The position numbers and the translations under genes are program-made. A DNA stretch of 64,000 nt, taken from contig MTEI01000005.1 in the NCBI GenBank assembly GCA_002083775.1, positions 1 through 64,000 of the forward strand. Direction: 5' to 3'. The stretch is from Rhodoferax ferrireducens (GTDB lineage Bacteria; Pseudomonadota; Gammaproteobacteria; Burkholderiales; Burkholderiaceae_C). The notes beneath the pieces were generated by a model that did not search any database, was not told where the DNA came from, and saw nothing but the letters and a program-made list of their open reading frames with translations. Below are positions 40,956 through 53,832 of this stretch, piece by piece. Each line of letters opens with the position of its first letter. The stretch's first letter is position 1.

Positions 40956-42893
40956 TCAGCCTGCGCCCACTTCGAGACGGGCCTTCAAAAAGCCACCGGT
41001 GCCGTAACGCGTGACACGGCTGTAAAAGCGCCGTTTCAGGCCTTGCACCATGTCGGAATAGGCATCGAACAGCGGCGGCAGGATGGTGAAGCTGTCGTAA
41101 TTCACCACCACCGCTACCCGGTGGCCCAGCGGCTGCAGCAGCTCGGTGACAGCCGTCTCGATGGCGCTGATGTCCTCCAGGCTGTCGATGGACAGGCCCT
41201 CAAAGTTGATGAACAGCAGGCGGTGTTCGTGGTCCAGCTCCAGGCGTTGCGCCAGCGGGGTGCTCAGTAGCCGCTCGCGCAGGCCCAGCGGCTCGGGCCT
41301 GAACAGCGCCGCGTCCATCAGTTTCAGGTGCGGGCTGATAGAGGGGCTGAAATCCATCTGCGCCAACACGTCGCGCTGCAGGTCCACGCCGGGGGCGATT
41401 TCGATCAACTCCAGCGCGGGCGCGTCCACCGTGCCCATCAGCCGCAGCACGCAGCGCTCGGTCACGTACAACACCCGCTGGCCACGCCGGATGGCCTCGC
41501 GCGCGCTGAAGGTGCGGTGCTCCACTTGCGGTACAAATTTGTGCTGTGAGCCCTCGGCTTCAATGTGCAGGCGGCCCTCCACCACGCTGGTGAGCAGGTC
41601 ACCAGCCGTGAAGGTGCCGACAAAGACCACGGTCTTGGCGTTCTGACTGATGTTGATGAAGCCACCGGCACCGGCGAGGCGGCCACCGAACTTGCTGACA
41701 TTCAGGTTGCCCTGCGCGTCCGCCTGGGCCAGCCCGAGAAAGGCGATGTCCAGCCCGCCGCCGTCGTAAAAATCAAATTGGTTCGGCTGGTCGATGATGG
41801 CCTGGGCGTTGATGGCGGCACCAAAACTCAGACCGCCGGCCGGTATGCCGCCAATCACACCGGGCTCGGCGGTGAGTGTCAGCAGCTCAAACACTTTTTC
41901 TTCGGCGGCCACCGCCGCCACGCCTTCTGGCATGCCAATGCCCAGATTCACCACGCTGTTGGGGCGCAACTCAAGGGCGGCGCGCCGCGCAATCACCTTG
42001 CGCGCGCTCAGCGGCATCGGCTCCATCAGGTCAATGGGCACACGGATCTCGCCGGAATACGCCGGGTTGTAGGCCTCAATGAAGGTTTGCATGTGGTAAG
42101 CCGGGTTGCTGGCCACCACCACCGCATCCACCAGCACGCCGGGCACCTTGACGCTGCGCGGGTTCAGCGTGTTGCGCTCGGCGAGGCGCTCCACCTGCGC
42201 AATCACGATGCCGCCGCTGTTGCGCGCCGCCATGGCAATCGCCAGCGCTTCGAGCGTGAGGGCTTCGCGCTCCATGCTCAGGTTGCCGTCCGGGTCAGCG
42301 GTGGTGGCGCGGATGATGCCCACATGGATCGGCAACGCCTTGTAAAACAGGTAGTCGCGCCCGTCAATCGTCATGCGCTGCACCAGGTCGACCGTGGTGC
42401 GCGCGTTGATCTTGCCGCCGCCATGGATCGGGTCGACAAAGGTGTCCAAGCCCACATGCGTCAGCGTGCCGGGTTTGCCGGCGGCAATGTCGCGAAACAG
42501 GTGTGTGATCACGCCTTGGGGCAGGTTGTAGGCCTCGATCTGGTTGTCGATGGCCAGCTGCTGCAGTGTGGGCACCAGCCCCCAGTGCCCGCCAATGACA
42601 CGCGCCACCAGCCCCTGGTGACCCAGGTGGTTGAGGCCTCGTGTTTTGCCGTCGCCCTGGCCTGCGGCGTAAATCAGGGTCAGGTCGCGCGGGGCGCCCA
42701 GGCCGGTCTCCAGCTGGGTTTGCAAAAAACGCTCTTCCAAGGACACGGCAATCTCTTCGGCAAAACCGATGCCGACAAAGCCGCCGGTGGCCACCGTGTC
42801 GCCGTCATGGATGAGTCGCACGGCTTCTGCCGCGCTGACCACTTTGTTACGCCGTGCGCCTGAGTTATGCAGGTCATCCATCTGGGTGTGCAC
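40956..42893 (-). CDS. Family I CoA-transferase (YdiF/propionate CoA-transferase type) with C-terminal extension
   Basis: A 645-residue fused alpha-beta CoA-transferase that moves CoA between short acyl-CoAs and carboxylates. The alpha part (about 15-280) starts with [32 protein letters not shown] and contains the GGHWG and [10 protein letters not shown] blocks. The beta part (about 300-525) has the catalytic glutamate motif [15 protein letters not shown]. coli YdiF is about 531 residues; here another about 115 residues follow ([22 protein letters not shown]..., ending KARLEVGAG), a separate small domain. Substrate unknown (acetate, propionate or 3-oxoacid are plausible). It lies 9 bp downstream of a diguanylate cyclase gene. 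Confidence 0.9.
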   Translation of the reverse strand: MHTQMDDLHNSGARRNKVVSAAEAVRLIHDGDTVATGGFVGIGFAEEIAVSLEERFLQTQLETGLGAPRDLTLIYAAGQGDGKTRGLNHLGHQGLVARVIGGHWGLVPTLQQLAIDNQIEAYNLPQGVITHLFRDIAAGKPGTLTHVGLDTFVDPIHGGGKINARTTVDLVQRMTIDGRDYLFYKALPIHVGIIRATTADPDGNLSMEREALTLEALAIAMAARNSGGIVIAQVERLAERNTLNPRSVKVPGVLVDAVVVASNPAYHMQTFIEAYNPAYSGEIRVPIDLMEPMPLSARKVIARRAALELRPNSVVNLGIGMPEGVAAVAAEEKVFELLTLTAEPGVIGGIPAGGLSFGAAINAQAIIDQPNQFDFYDGGGLDIAFLGLAQADAQGNLNVSKFGGRLAGAGGFINISQNAKTVVFVGTFTAGDLLTSVVEGRLHIEAEGSQHKFVPQVEHRTFSAREAIRRGQRVLYVTERCVLRLMGTVDAPALELIEIAPGVDLQRDVLAQMDFSPSISPHLKLMDAALFRPEPLGLRERLLSTPLAQRLELDHEHRLLFINFEGLSIDSLEDISAIETAVTELLQPLGHRVAVVVNYDSFTILPPLFDAYSDMVQGLKRRFYSRVTRYGTGGFLKARLEVGAG

Positions 42894-42902
42894 ACGCAGC
42901 TC

Positions 42903-43940
42903 CTAGAAAAAGTCGACGTCCTGCAGAGCGTCGACCGACTCGACCAGCTCGCCGGAGGCAATCAGGGTGGTGAAGCTGCAGGTCTGGTTGCGGCCATGGC
43001 TCTTGGCGTAAAAAACGGCCTTGTCAGCCCGGTCAAAGGCACCGCTGGGGGTGTCATCGGCGCGCAGCGGCGCAAAACCGATGCTCACCGTGATGTGCCC
43101 CACCTGCGGAAAAGCGTGTTCCTCCACCTGGCGGCGAAAGCGCTCCAGGGCGCCCTGCGCGTCGTTGTGGTCAGCGCAACGCATCAGCACCACAAACTCT
43201 TCACCACCAAAGCGGTACAGCTGGTCATGAAAGCGGAAGCTGGCACGCATCTGCCGCGCCAGCAGCAGCAGCACCTCGTCGCCAATCAGGTGGCCGTAGT
43301 TGTCATTGACGTGTTTGAAATGGTCGATGTCCATCACCGCCAGCCAATAGCCACCTTGTGCCGCCGTGCTGCGCCGCTCGGGGCGGTCCAGCGGCCGTTC
43401 CGGGCTGGGCGCTTGCGCAGCACGCAGAAAAGCGCGGTCAAAGGTTTTGCGGTTCAGCAGCTCAGTCAGGGTGTCACGCTCGCCATAGTCCAGCAGGCCT
43501 TGCAGGTTTTCATACAGATGCAGCACGCTGTCGATCTGTGCCTCGGTGCTGGCGGGCACGGGGTCGTCAGACTCCACCTCCAGCACGCTGCACACGCTGG
43601 CTTGGGTATCGATGGGGAAAATGGTGGTGAACGGACCGCTGCCGGCGCGGATCACCGATTCGGTCACCACCGCTGCCTCGCGGTGCACAAAGTCTTCCAG
43701 CCGCGGCAGGGTGCTCACATCCAGCCAGACCTCGTCTCGTTCGGGCACGGCGTGCTGGTGGTCCCACTGGCCCAGGGTCACCCAGTGCTGATCATCGGGC
43801 GGGCCGACGGCGCGCAGCAGGCGCACCACGTTGAAGCGCCATAAAGCACTCTGGCCAATCAATTTGACCAAAGCCAGATCCATCATCTGGCGGTCTCGCA
43901 GACCGCTCAAATGCGCCAAACCTTGTAGCAACTTTTGCAT
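42903..43940 (-). CDS. Diguanylate cyclase (GGDEF domain)
   Basis: A 345-residue protein with no transmembrane segments. Residues about 1-160 form a GAF-like or otherwise unidentified sensor region. The GGDEF domain (about 165-325) has the active signature RFGGEEFVVL, and RFHD lies five residues upstream, fitting the RxxD inhibitory site, so an active and product-inhibited cyclase is likely. The DIDHFKHVNDNYGH motif is intact. Its stop lies 9 bp before the start of the CoA-transferase gene, so the two may be co-transcribed, although no functional link is evident. Confidence 0.93.
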   Translation of the reverse strand: MQKLLQGLAHLSGLRDRQMMDLALVKLIGQSALWRFNVVRLLRAVGPPDDQHWVTLGQWDHQHAVPERDEVWLDVSTLPRLEDFVHREAAVVTESVIRAGSGPFTTIFPIDTQASVCSVLEVESDDPVPASTEAQIDSVLHLYENLQGLLDYGERDTLTELLNRKTFDRAFLRAAQAPSPERPLDRPERRSTAAQGGYWLAVMDIDHFKHVNDNYGHLIGDEVLLLLARQMRASFRFHDQLYRFGGEEFVVLMRCADHNDAQGALERFRRQVEEHAFPQVGHITVSIGFAPLRADDTPSGAFDRADKAVFYAKSHGRNQTCSFTTLIASGELVESVDALQDVDFF

Positions 43941-44022
43941 GGTGTGAGTCTAAGTCGCCTCGGGGCGTTACGCTATGAATAAGTGGGCAAGCGGTGAATC
44001 ACGCTGAACAGGCGCCGCGCCG

Positions 44023-47178
<3,156 letters not shown>

Positions 47179-47396
47179 GGCGATGACTGCTTAAAAGGGG
47201 TGGTGAAAATGCACCGGGAAAACCCACCATGATAGTCACTGGCTGCGTCAACGCACGGATGGTCTGACGCAGTTTGTAAAAGCTTTGGCTGCCCTCCCGT
47301 ATGACGATGCCACTGTAAAACCTCAGGCCAGCCACCCTGAGCGCAGCCCGATGCGCTGGCCAAGTCAAAATAGCCGCTCGAATCTGGAGAACTCCC

Positions 47397-48644
47397 TTGG
47401 TATCCGCCTCGCATCCGCCTGTCACCGCCCAATCCGCCGCCTCTGCCACCATGACGCGTCTGGAACTGCGTGCCAATTTTTCTCTGGCGTCGATTTTTGG
47501 TCTGCGCATGCTGGGTTTGTTCATGGTCGTGCCGGTGTTTGCGCAAGAGGCGGCGCGTTATCCGGGCGGTGATAACGCCAGCCTGGTCGGGCTGACGCTG
47601 GGCATTTACGGGTTGACGCAAGCGGCGCTGCAATTTGTCTACGGTTTGGCCTCAGATCGGTTTGGCCGCAAACCGGTGATCGTGGCCGGGTTGCTGGTGT
47701 TTGCTACCGGCAGCATGGTGGCCGCTGTGGCGCCGTCGCTGCTGTGGGTCTCGGTGGGTCGGGCGCTGCAGGGCGCAGGTGCGGTGTCAGCCGCGGTGAC
47801 GGCCCTGCTGGCCGACCAGACGCGCGATGCGGTGCGCACCAAGTCCATGGCTTTGCTGGGGGTCAGCATGGGGCTGACCTTTGCACTGTCGCTGGTGGTG
47901 GCACCGGTGCTGGCCGCCTGGGGTGGTCTGGCGGGTATTTTTGGCTTGACTGGCGTGCTGGCGCTGCTGGGGATTGCGGCGGTGATCTGGTGGGTGCCGC
48001 CTGAGCCCGCGCAGCACCGGTATCGGCAGCCTGGCGGGGTGTTGGCGGTACTGCGTTTTCCAGACTTGCTGCGCCTGAACTACGGCGCGTTTGTGTTGCA
48101 CGGGGTGCAACTGGCCATGTGGCTGGCGGTGCCGACCATGCTGGTGCAGGCGGGTTTGCCGCAAAGCGCCCATTGGCAGCTGTACCTGCCGGTGCTGGCG
48201 GGCTCGTTCGTGGTGATGGGCGGCAGCTTTTTTCAGCTGGAAAAGCGCGGGTATGTGCGGGCAGCCGTGTTGATGTGTGTGGCCTTGATGGCGTTGGTGC
48301 AGCTGGGTTTGTGGTGGCAAATTAGCCTCCAGCCCTCTGTTTATATGCTCGGGTCGCTACTGTTTTTGTTCTTTTACGGCTTCAACGTGCTGGAGGCCTG
48401 CCTGCCCAGCATGGTCTCCAGGCTGGCGCCACTGCAGGCGCGGGGCGCAGCGCTGGGCGTGTACAACACGCTGCAGTCACTGGGCTTTTTTGCCGGGGGC
48501 CTGCTGGGTGGCTGGGCCATGCAGTGGGGCGGCGCCCACGCGCTTTTCACGGGCTGTGGCGTTTTGATGGCGCTGTGGCTGCTGCTGGCCTGGCCGATGA
48601 AAATACCGGTGTCCGAGCCGGTGGAGGTGGCGGGCAAAGCCTGA
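47397..48644 (+). CDS. MFS transporter
   Basis: A 415-residue major facilitator with twelve predicted transmembrane helices. The loop 2-3 motif is GLASDRFGRKPVIVAG. LRMLGLFMVVPVFAQEAARYPG near the N-terminus resembles the YceL/YajR group of drug-type efflux proteins. I chose the TTG at 47397, which has GGAGA at good spacing; an ATG at 47451 has no ribosome site. It is divergent from uvrA and upstream of ssb. Around residue 310 the DNA resembles a diverged palindromic repeat within a transmembrane stretch. Confidence 0.9.
   Translation: MVSASHPPVTAQSAASATMTRLELRANFSLASIFGLRMLGLFMVVPVFAQEAARYPGGDNASLVGLTLGIYGLTQAALQFVYGLASDRFGRKPVIVAGLLVFATGSMVAAVAPSLLWVSVGRALQGAGAVSAAVTALLADQTRDAVRTKSMALLGVSMGLTFALSLVVAPVLAAWGGLAGIFGLTGVLALLGIAAVIWWVPPEPAQHRYRQPGGVLAVLRFPDLLRLNYGAFVLHGVQLAMWLAVPTMLVQAGLPQSAHWQLYLPVLAGSFVVMGGSFFQLEKRGYVRAAVLMCVALMALVQLGLWWQISLQPSVYMLGSLLFLFFYGFNVLEACLPSMVSRLAPLQARGAALGVYNTLQSLGFFAGGLLGGWAMQWGGAHALFTGCGVLMALWLLLAWPMKIPVSEPVEVAGKA
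48325..48359 (-). repeat. Possible diverged palindromic repeat copy in the MFS gene
   Basis: GCCTCCAGCCCTCTG and CGGGTCGCTA align with the arms of the copy at 55762-55796 but with several mismatches. The reading frame differs from that of the clear sense copies. Confidence 0.35.
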
Positions 48645-48698
48645 TAAAGTGCTCGTTTCAAGCCCGCAGTGCTTGATCCCCAAACCTGAAAGAAAGCT

Positions 48699-49208
48699 AT
48701 GGCCTCGGTAAATAAAGTGATTTTGTTAGGCAATCTGGGCCGTGACCCGGAGGTACGCTACATGCCCAGTGGTGACCCGATCGCCAACATCACCATCGCC
48801 ACCAGCAGCCGTTACAAGAACAAAGCCGGTGAAATGGTGGAAGAAACCGAATGGCACCGGGTGACTTTCTTTGGCCGCCTGGCCGAGATTGCCAGCCAAT
48901 ACCTGAAAAAAGGCAACCCGGTGTATGTGGAAGGGCGCATCAAGACGCGCAAATACACCGATAAGGACGGCATCGAAAAATACGCCACCGACATCATCGC
49001 CAGCGAGATGCAGTTGCTCGGTGGCCGGGAAGGCCGCGGTGCTCCGTCTGGCGAGGACGACGGCTACGGCGGCGATGCCGGTGGCAACTATTCGCGCCCC
49101 GCACCGGCCACCCGGCTCAGCGCGCCAGCGGCTCGACCTGCCCCGGCACCCGCTCCAGCGCGTCCAGCCAGCGGCTTCGATGACATGGATGACGACATTC
49201 CCTTCTAA
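48699..49208 (+). CDS. ssb: Single-stranded DNA-binding protein
   Basis: A 169-residue SSB needed for replication, repair and recombination. The OB fold (about 1-110) starts [25 protein letters not shown] disordered Gly/Ala/Pro-rich linker follows, then the acidic protein-interaction tip DDMDDDIPF. uvrA and ssb are neighbours in many proteobacteria; here an MFS gene separates them. A terminator lies directly downstream. Confidence 0.97.
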   Translation: MASVNKVILLGNLGRDPEVRYMPSGDPIANITIATSSRYKNKAGEMVEETEWHRVTFFGRLAEIASQYLKKGNPVYVEGRIKTRKYTDKDGIEKYATDIIASEMQLLGGREGRGAPSGEDDGYGGDAGGNYSRPAPATRLSAPAARPAPAPAPARPASGFDDMDDDIPF

Positions 49209-49244
49209 ATAGTACGTTTTAGTAAAAACGTAGATAAAAATCCA

Positions 49245-49270
49245 AAAAAGCCCGCCGTAGCGGGCTTTTT
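49245..49270 (+). terminator. Intrinsic terminator after ssb
   Basis: AAAAAGCCCGC and GCGGGCTTTTT form an 11-bp stem around CGTA, ending in a T-run, 37 bp after the ssb stop. Confidence 0.92.
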
Positions 49271-49381
49271 GTTAACTGGGCCCGTCTGCAGTCAGGGGAA
49301 AGCAGGGATTGTCTCCATGTCGTAGCCGACCCACAATCTGTGTTTTATGGCGCACTGCAACACGACAAGCGGGTTTCTCAT

Positions 49382-49397
49382 ATACTCCCGACCGTAT
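49382..49397. promoter_or_regulatory. Candidate operator upstream of the RND-SQR operon
   Basis: ATACTCCCGACCGTAT has perfect 4-bp ends (ATAC and GTAT) around a C-rich centre, the general form of CsoR/FrmR-family operators. It overlaps TATACT, a plausible -10 box (49381-49386), and ends 15 bp before the adaptor ATG at 49413. A CsoR-family gene lies at the end of the same gene run. No second copy was found in the cluster. Confidence 0.4.
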
Positions 49398-49412
49398 TTT
49401 TAAGGACGCTTC

Positions 49413-50510
49413 ATGGCCGGTACTTTTTTCGCTCGTTTGTTGGACTTCTCCCTGTCGGGGCGCGGTGTGGTGTGCGCGGCTGGTCTGTTGGCGGGTGCGC
49501 AGGCGATGGCGCAGATTCAGGTGCCCGTGGCTGCGGTGCAACTTCAGGCCGTGGGCCAGGGGTTCGAGATGGATGGTGTGGTTCAACCTGTCAAACAAAG
49601 CACGATCTCGGCGCAAGCCGGGGGGCGCCTGCTGTCGCTGGCGGTGAAGGCGGGTGACCGGGTCAAAGCGGGGCAGGTGCTGGCTACCATCAACGACAGT
49701 GAAACCCAGGCCGGGGTTCAGCGCAGCCAGGCTGGGGTGGCGCAAGCCGATGCCGAGCTGCGCAATGCGCGGGCCAATTTTGAGCGCACGCGAGATTTGC
49801 TGAGCAAGGGCTTCATCAGCTCGGCCGCCATGGACACTGCCCAGGCGCAGTTGAAGTCTGCGCAAGCTGGGCGCGACCAAGCCAGCGCAGGTGCCCGCCA
49901 AGCCAACCTGTCGCAGGGCTTTACCCGCGTGACCGCCCCGTTTGAAGGCTGGGTGCTGCAAACCCTGGTCGAGGCGGGTGATCTGGCCATGCCTGGTACG
50001 CCCTTGCTGACCCTATATGCCCCGATGCCGCTGCGCGCCGTGGTGCAAATGCCGGTGTCGCGCTCAACGATGCTCAAGACCGGCGAGGCCATCGAAGTTC
50101 AAGTGCCAGGCGCTGATGGCTCGCAAGTCTGGATGCGCCCGGTGGGGGCCAGCCATGTACCCGGTGCCGATCCCGTGTCGCAAACCATCGAATGGCGCCT
50201 GGAGCTGCCCGCGCAAGCAGCGGCCACCTTGATGCCGGGGCAACAGATCCGGGTGCGGTTTGCCGCCGGGCAAAAGCAACGCCTGGTGATTCCGGCGGCG
50301 GCCGTGTTGCGCCGGGGTGAGCTGACGGCGGTGTACGTTGCCAGCCCCCAAGGGTTTGTGCTGAAAGCCATTCGGCTCGGCGCAGACCATGGGCCGCAGG
50401 GCTTTGAGGTACTGGCGGGTCTTGACGTGAAAGACCAGGTGGCGCTGGACCCGGTCAAGGCGGGTCTGAGCGGTGCGCAAGCCACGGCAATCGGCACGGA
50501 GGTGCAGTGA
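49413..50510 (+). CDS. RND efflux periplasmic adaptor subunit
   Basis: A 365-residue membrane fusion protein of an RND pump. It has a signal-like hydrophobic N-terminus (about 14-33), a barrel-sandwich/lipoyl domain split around a helical hairpin (STISAQAGGRLLSLAVKAGDRVKAGQVLATI at about 61, and VTAPFEGWVL about 171), a coiled-coil hairpin rich in Ala/Gln/Arg between them (about 95-160), and beta domains after about 205. It starts the gene run 49413-55731 and is followed after 1 bp by the pump gene. No outer-membrane factor gene is present. The substrate may be linked to sulfur metabolism by context only. Confidence 0.92.
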   Translation: MAGTFFARLLDFSLSGRGVVCAAGLLAGAQAMAQIQVPVAAVQLQAVGQGFEMDGVVQPVKQSTISAQAGGRLLSLAVKAGDRVKAGQVLATINDSETQAGVQRSQAGVAQADAELRNARANFERTRDLLSKGFISSAAMDTAQAQLKSAQAGRDQASAGARQANLSQGFTRVTAPFEGWVLQTLVEAGDLAMPGTPLLTLYAPMPLRAVVQMPVSRSTMLKTGEAIEVQVPGADGSQVWMRPVGASHVPGADPVSQTIEWRLELPAQAAATLMPGQQIRVRFAAGQKQRLVIPAAAVLRRGELTAVYVASPQGFVLKAIRLGADHGPQGFEVLAGLDVKDQVALDPVKAGLSGAQATAIGTEVQ

Positions 50511-50511
50511 G

Positions 50512-53500
50512 ATGAGTACGCAAGGCGATGTCGAATTGGGTATTTCGGGCAGACTGGCGCGGGCCTTCAAGCTCAATGCCATCACACCTCTGCTGGCGCT
50601 GGTGGCCTTGCTGCTGGGGGTTTTTGCGGTGCTGGTCACACCGCGTGAAGAAGAGCCGCAAATCAATGTGACCATGGCCAATGTGCTGATTCCGTTTCCC
50701 GGGGCCAGCAGCGAGGACGTGCAAAACATGGTGGCCCGGCCTGCCGAGCAGGTGCTGAGCCAGATTGCAGGCATTGAGCACACCTATTCGGTAGCCCGCC
50801 CGGGCATGGCGGTGATGACCGTGCAGTTCAAGGTGGGTGTGCCACGGACCGATGCGCTGGTGCGCCTGTACGACGTTCTCAACGCCAACCAGGACTGGTT
50901 GCCGCGTGAACTGGGCACGATGACGCCCATTGTTAAACCCAAGGGCATTGACGATGTGCCGGTGCTGGCCGTCACCATGTGGAGCCATGAGGCCATGCCC
51001 GCCGTGGATCTGGAGCGCGTGGCCCATGCCATGGAAGCCGAGATCAAGCGGGTGCCCGGTACGCGCGAAGTTACCACCATTGGTGGCCCGTCCCGTGCGG
51101 TGCACGTCTGGCTGGACCCGGTTCGTCTGCGCGAGCGTGGTGTGGACGTGCTGTCTCTCAAATCACTTCTGGCGGCGGCCAATGCCAGCATGCCCTCTGG
51201 CTCGGTGATCCACGGCGGGAGTGCCGAGGGGCAAATGCTCAAGGTGGAAACGGGCGAATTTTTGCGCTCGGCTGAAGATGTGGGTGAGCTGATCGTGGGC
51301 ACCAGCAAAGGCGCGCCGGTTTACCTGCGCGAAGTAGCGCGCATCGAAACCGGTGCCCAGTTGCCGCAACGTTATGTGTGGTTCACACCCGGCGTGGCCC
51401 AAGCGGCGGTAGAAGCTTCTGGCGCAGCCGCCCCGACCCCGGGTGGCGTCTACCCGGCACTGACGGTCACCGTCACCAAAAAGCCTGGCACCAACGCCGT
51501 GGACGTGGCCAGGGCGGTGCGCGCGCGCATTGCCGATCTGCAAAACACGGTCATCCCGGCCAATATCCAGACCAGCATCACCCGAGACTATGGTGAAACC
51601 GCCGCCGAGAAGGCCAACAAGCTGATCCAGAAACTGGCGTTTGCCACCGGCTCGGTGATTCTGTTGGTTGGTTTTGCGCTGGGCAAGCGTGAGGCGGTGA
51701 TCGTCGGCGCGGCGGTGATCCTGACCCTCACGGCCACGTTGTTCGCTTCGTGGGCCTGGGGCTTCACCTTGAACCGGGTGTCGCTTTTTGCGCTGATTTT
51801 CTCGATCGGCATCTTGGTGGACGACGCGATTGTGGTGGTGGAAAACATCCACCGGCACCAGCAGCTCTACCCGAGTTTGAGCTTGCGCCAGATCATTCCG
51901 CAGGCCGTCGACGAGGTGGGTGGCCCGACGATTCTGGCCACCTTCACCGTGATCGCCGCGCTGTTGCCGATGGCTTTCGTCAGTGGCCTGATGGGCCCTT
52001 ATATGAGCCCCATCCCGATCAATGCCAGCCTGGGCATGGCCATTTCGTTGGGCATTGCCTTCACCGTCACACCCTGGCTGGCGCTGAAGGTGATGCGCTC
52101 CCACGGCCCGGGCCATGAAGCGGAACATGGCCAAACCTCGGGCAAGAGCGAAAAGCTGCACCGCTTTTTCTCCCGCGTGCTGACACCGTTTCTCGACAGT
52201 GCCGCCAAACGCTGGCTGCTGCTGGCGGGCATTCTGGCCGCGCTGGCGCTGTCGGTGGGATTGGCCATGGTGCAGTGGGTGGTGTTGAAGATGCTGCCGT
52301 TTGACAATAAGAGCGAGTTCCAGGTGATGGTGGAAATGCCCGCCGGTACCCCGCTGGAAGAAACCGCTGCCACCCTGCACGAACTGGGTGCCTTTCTGGC
52401 GCAGCAGCGTGAAGTGCTGAACCTGCAGGCCTATGTGGGCACCGCATCGCCCATCACCTTCAATGGTCTGGTGCGCCAGTATTACCTGCGCGCTGATGCC
52501 GAGCAGGGTGATTTGCAGGTCAACCTGGTGGACAAACACCACCGCGATGACCAGAGCCACGCCATTGCGCAGCGCCTGCGCCCGGCGCTTGAAGACATCG
52601 GCAAGCGCCACCACGCGCGGATCAAGGTGGTTGAAGTGCCGCCTGGCCCACCGGTGATGTCACCGCTGGTGGCTGAGGTCTATGGCCCCGACGAAGCGGG
52701 CCGCCAGGCGCTGGCCGAGCGCATTGCCAAGGCCTTTGAGGCCACGCCCGACATCGTGGGGGTAGACACCTCACTGGAAGAAAATGCACCGCGCGCGTAC
52801 CTGCGGGTACGTCGGCAGCGCGCCGAGTCTCTGGGGATCTCGGTGACGGCGGTGGCGCAAACGGCAGCTATCGCCCTGACCGGTACCGATGCCGCCTACC
52901 TGCATGACGGCCACACCAAATACCCGGTGCCAGTGCGCCTGCAACTGCCGCTGCAAGACCAAGTGGACCTGGATGCGATTCTGGCCATGCCGCTGCGCGC
53001 AGCCAATGGCAAGATGGTGCCGCTGTCCGAACTGGTGGAGGTGGAGCGCGGCGTGATCGACAAGCCCCTGTTCACCAAAGACCTGCAGCAGCTGAGCTAT
53101 GTGTTCGGCGACATGGCGGGCAAGCTGGATTCACCGCTATACGGTCTGTTTGCCATTCGCGACAAGCTCAAGGAGGCCGCGCTGCCCGGTACCGGGGAAT
53201 TGGGCGAATATTGGATCACCCAGCCACCAGACCCTTACCGGCAATATGCCATCAAGTGGGATGGCGAATGGCAGATCACCTACGAGACCTTCCGCGACAT
53301 GGGCACGGCTTATGGCGTGGGCCTGATCCTGATCTACCTGCTGGTGGTGGCGCAGTTCAAGAGCTATCTGACGCCGCTGGTGATCATGGCGCCGATTCCG
53401 CTGACCATCATTGGCGTCATGCCGGGCCACGCGTTGCTTCACTCGCAGTTCACGGCCACCTCGATGATTGGCATGATCGCGCTGGCAGGCATCATCGTGC

Positions 53501-53808
53501 GCAACTCGATTTTGCTGGTTGACTTCATTGACCTGCAGGTGGCCAACGGTATGGCTTTCAAGGATGCCGTGGTGCAGTCGGCGGCGGTGCGTGCCCAGCC
53601 GATTGCACTCACCGGTCTGGCCGCCATGATCGGGGCATTTTTCATTCTGGATGACCCGATCTTCAACGGCTTGGCCATCTCGCTGATTTTTGGTATTTTG
53701 GTATCTACCGTGCTCACGCTGGTGGTGATTCCAGTTCTGTATTACGCGCTATATTGGCGCCGTATCAAGCCGCGCTCAGACACGGCAGTTTCGTTCGACA
53801 AGGGTTAA
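50512..53808 (+). CDS. RND efflux transporter permease subunit
   Basis: An inner-membrane RND pump of 1098 residues with two sets of six transmembrane helices and two large periplasmic loops. Seen: TPREEEPQINVTMANVLIPFPGAS after TM1, LVDDAIVVVENIHRH in the TM4 region with paired aspartates, and LAGIIVRNSILLVDFIDL in the second half. ATG 50512 comes 1 bp after the adaptor stop; an in-frame upstream start overlaps that gene. It belongs to the HAE1-like group of pumps often fused with unknown substrates. The next gene, the SQR-like flavoprotein, begins 24 bp later. Confidence 0.93.
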   Translation: MSTQGDVELGISGRLARAFKLNAITPLLALVALLLGVFAVLVTPREEEPQINVTMANVLIPFPGASSEDVQNMVARPAEQVLSQIAGIEHTYSVARPGMAVMTVQFKVGVPRTDALVRLYDVLNANQDWLPRELGTMTPIVKPKGIDDVPVLAVTMWSHEAMPAVDLERVAHAMEAEIKRVPGTREVTTIGGPSRAVHVWLDPVRLRERGVDVLSLKSLLAAANASMPSGSVIHGGSAEGQMLKVETGEFLRSAEDVGELIVGTSKGAPVYLREVARIETGAQLPQRYVWFTPGVAQAAVEASGAAAPTPGGVYPALTVTVTKKPGTNAVDVARAVRARIADLQNTVIPANIQTSITRDYGETAAEKANKLIQKLAFATGSVILLVGFALGKREAVIVGAAVILTLTATLFASWAWGFTLNRVSLFALIFSIGILVDDAIVVVENIHRHQQLYPSLSLRQIIPQAVDEVGGPTILATFTVIAALLPMAFVSGLMGPYMSPIPINASLGMAISLGIAFTVTPWLALKVMRSHGPGHEAEHGQTSGKSEKLHRFFSRVLTPFLDSAAKRWLLLAGILAALALSVGLAMVQWVVLKMLPFDNKSEFQVMVEMPAGTPLEETAATLHELGAFLAQQREVLNLQAYVGTASPITFNGLVRQYYLRADAEQGDLQVNLVDKHHRDDQSHAIAQRLRPALEDIGKRHHARIKVVEVPPGPPVMSPLVAEVYGPDEAGRQALAERIAKAFEATPDIVGVDTSLEENAPRAYLRVRRQRAESLGISVTAVAQTAAIALTGTDAAYLHDGHTKYPVPVRLQLPLQDQVDLDAILAMPLRAANGKMVPLSELVEVERGVIDKPLFTKDLQQLSYVFGDMAGKLDSPLYGLFAIRDKLKEAALPGTGELGEYWITQPPDPYRQYAIKWDGEWQITYETFRDMGTAYGVGLILIYLLVVAQFKSYLTPLVIMAPIPLTIIGVMPGHALLHSQFTATSMIGMIALAGIIVRNSILLVDFIDLQVANGMAFKDAVVQSAAVRAQPIALTGLAAMIGAFFILDDPIFNGLAISLIFGILVSTVLTLVVIPVLYYALYWRRIKPRSDTAVSFDKG

Positions 53809-53832
53809 CAACATATTTATTCAGGAGACAAA

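Noticed and set aside
47179..47396. LexA (SOS) box upstream of uvrA
   Set aside because: I looked for CTGT-N8-ACAG and found only a partial CTGT near 47314 without the matching half.
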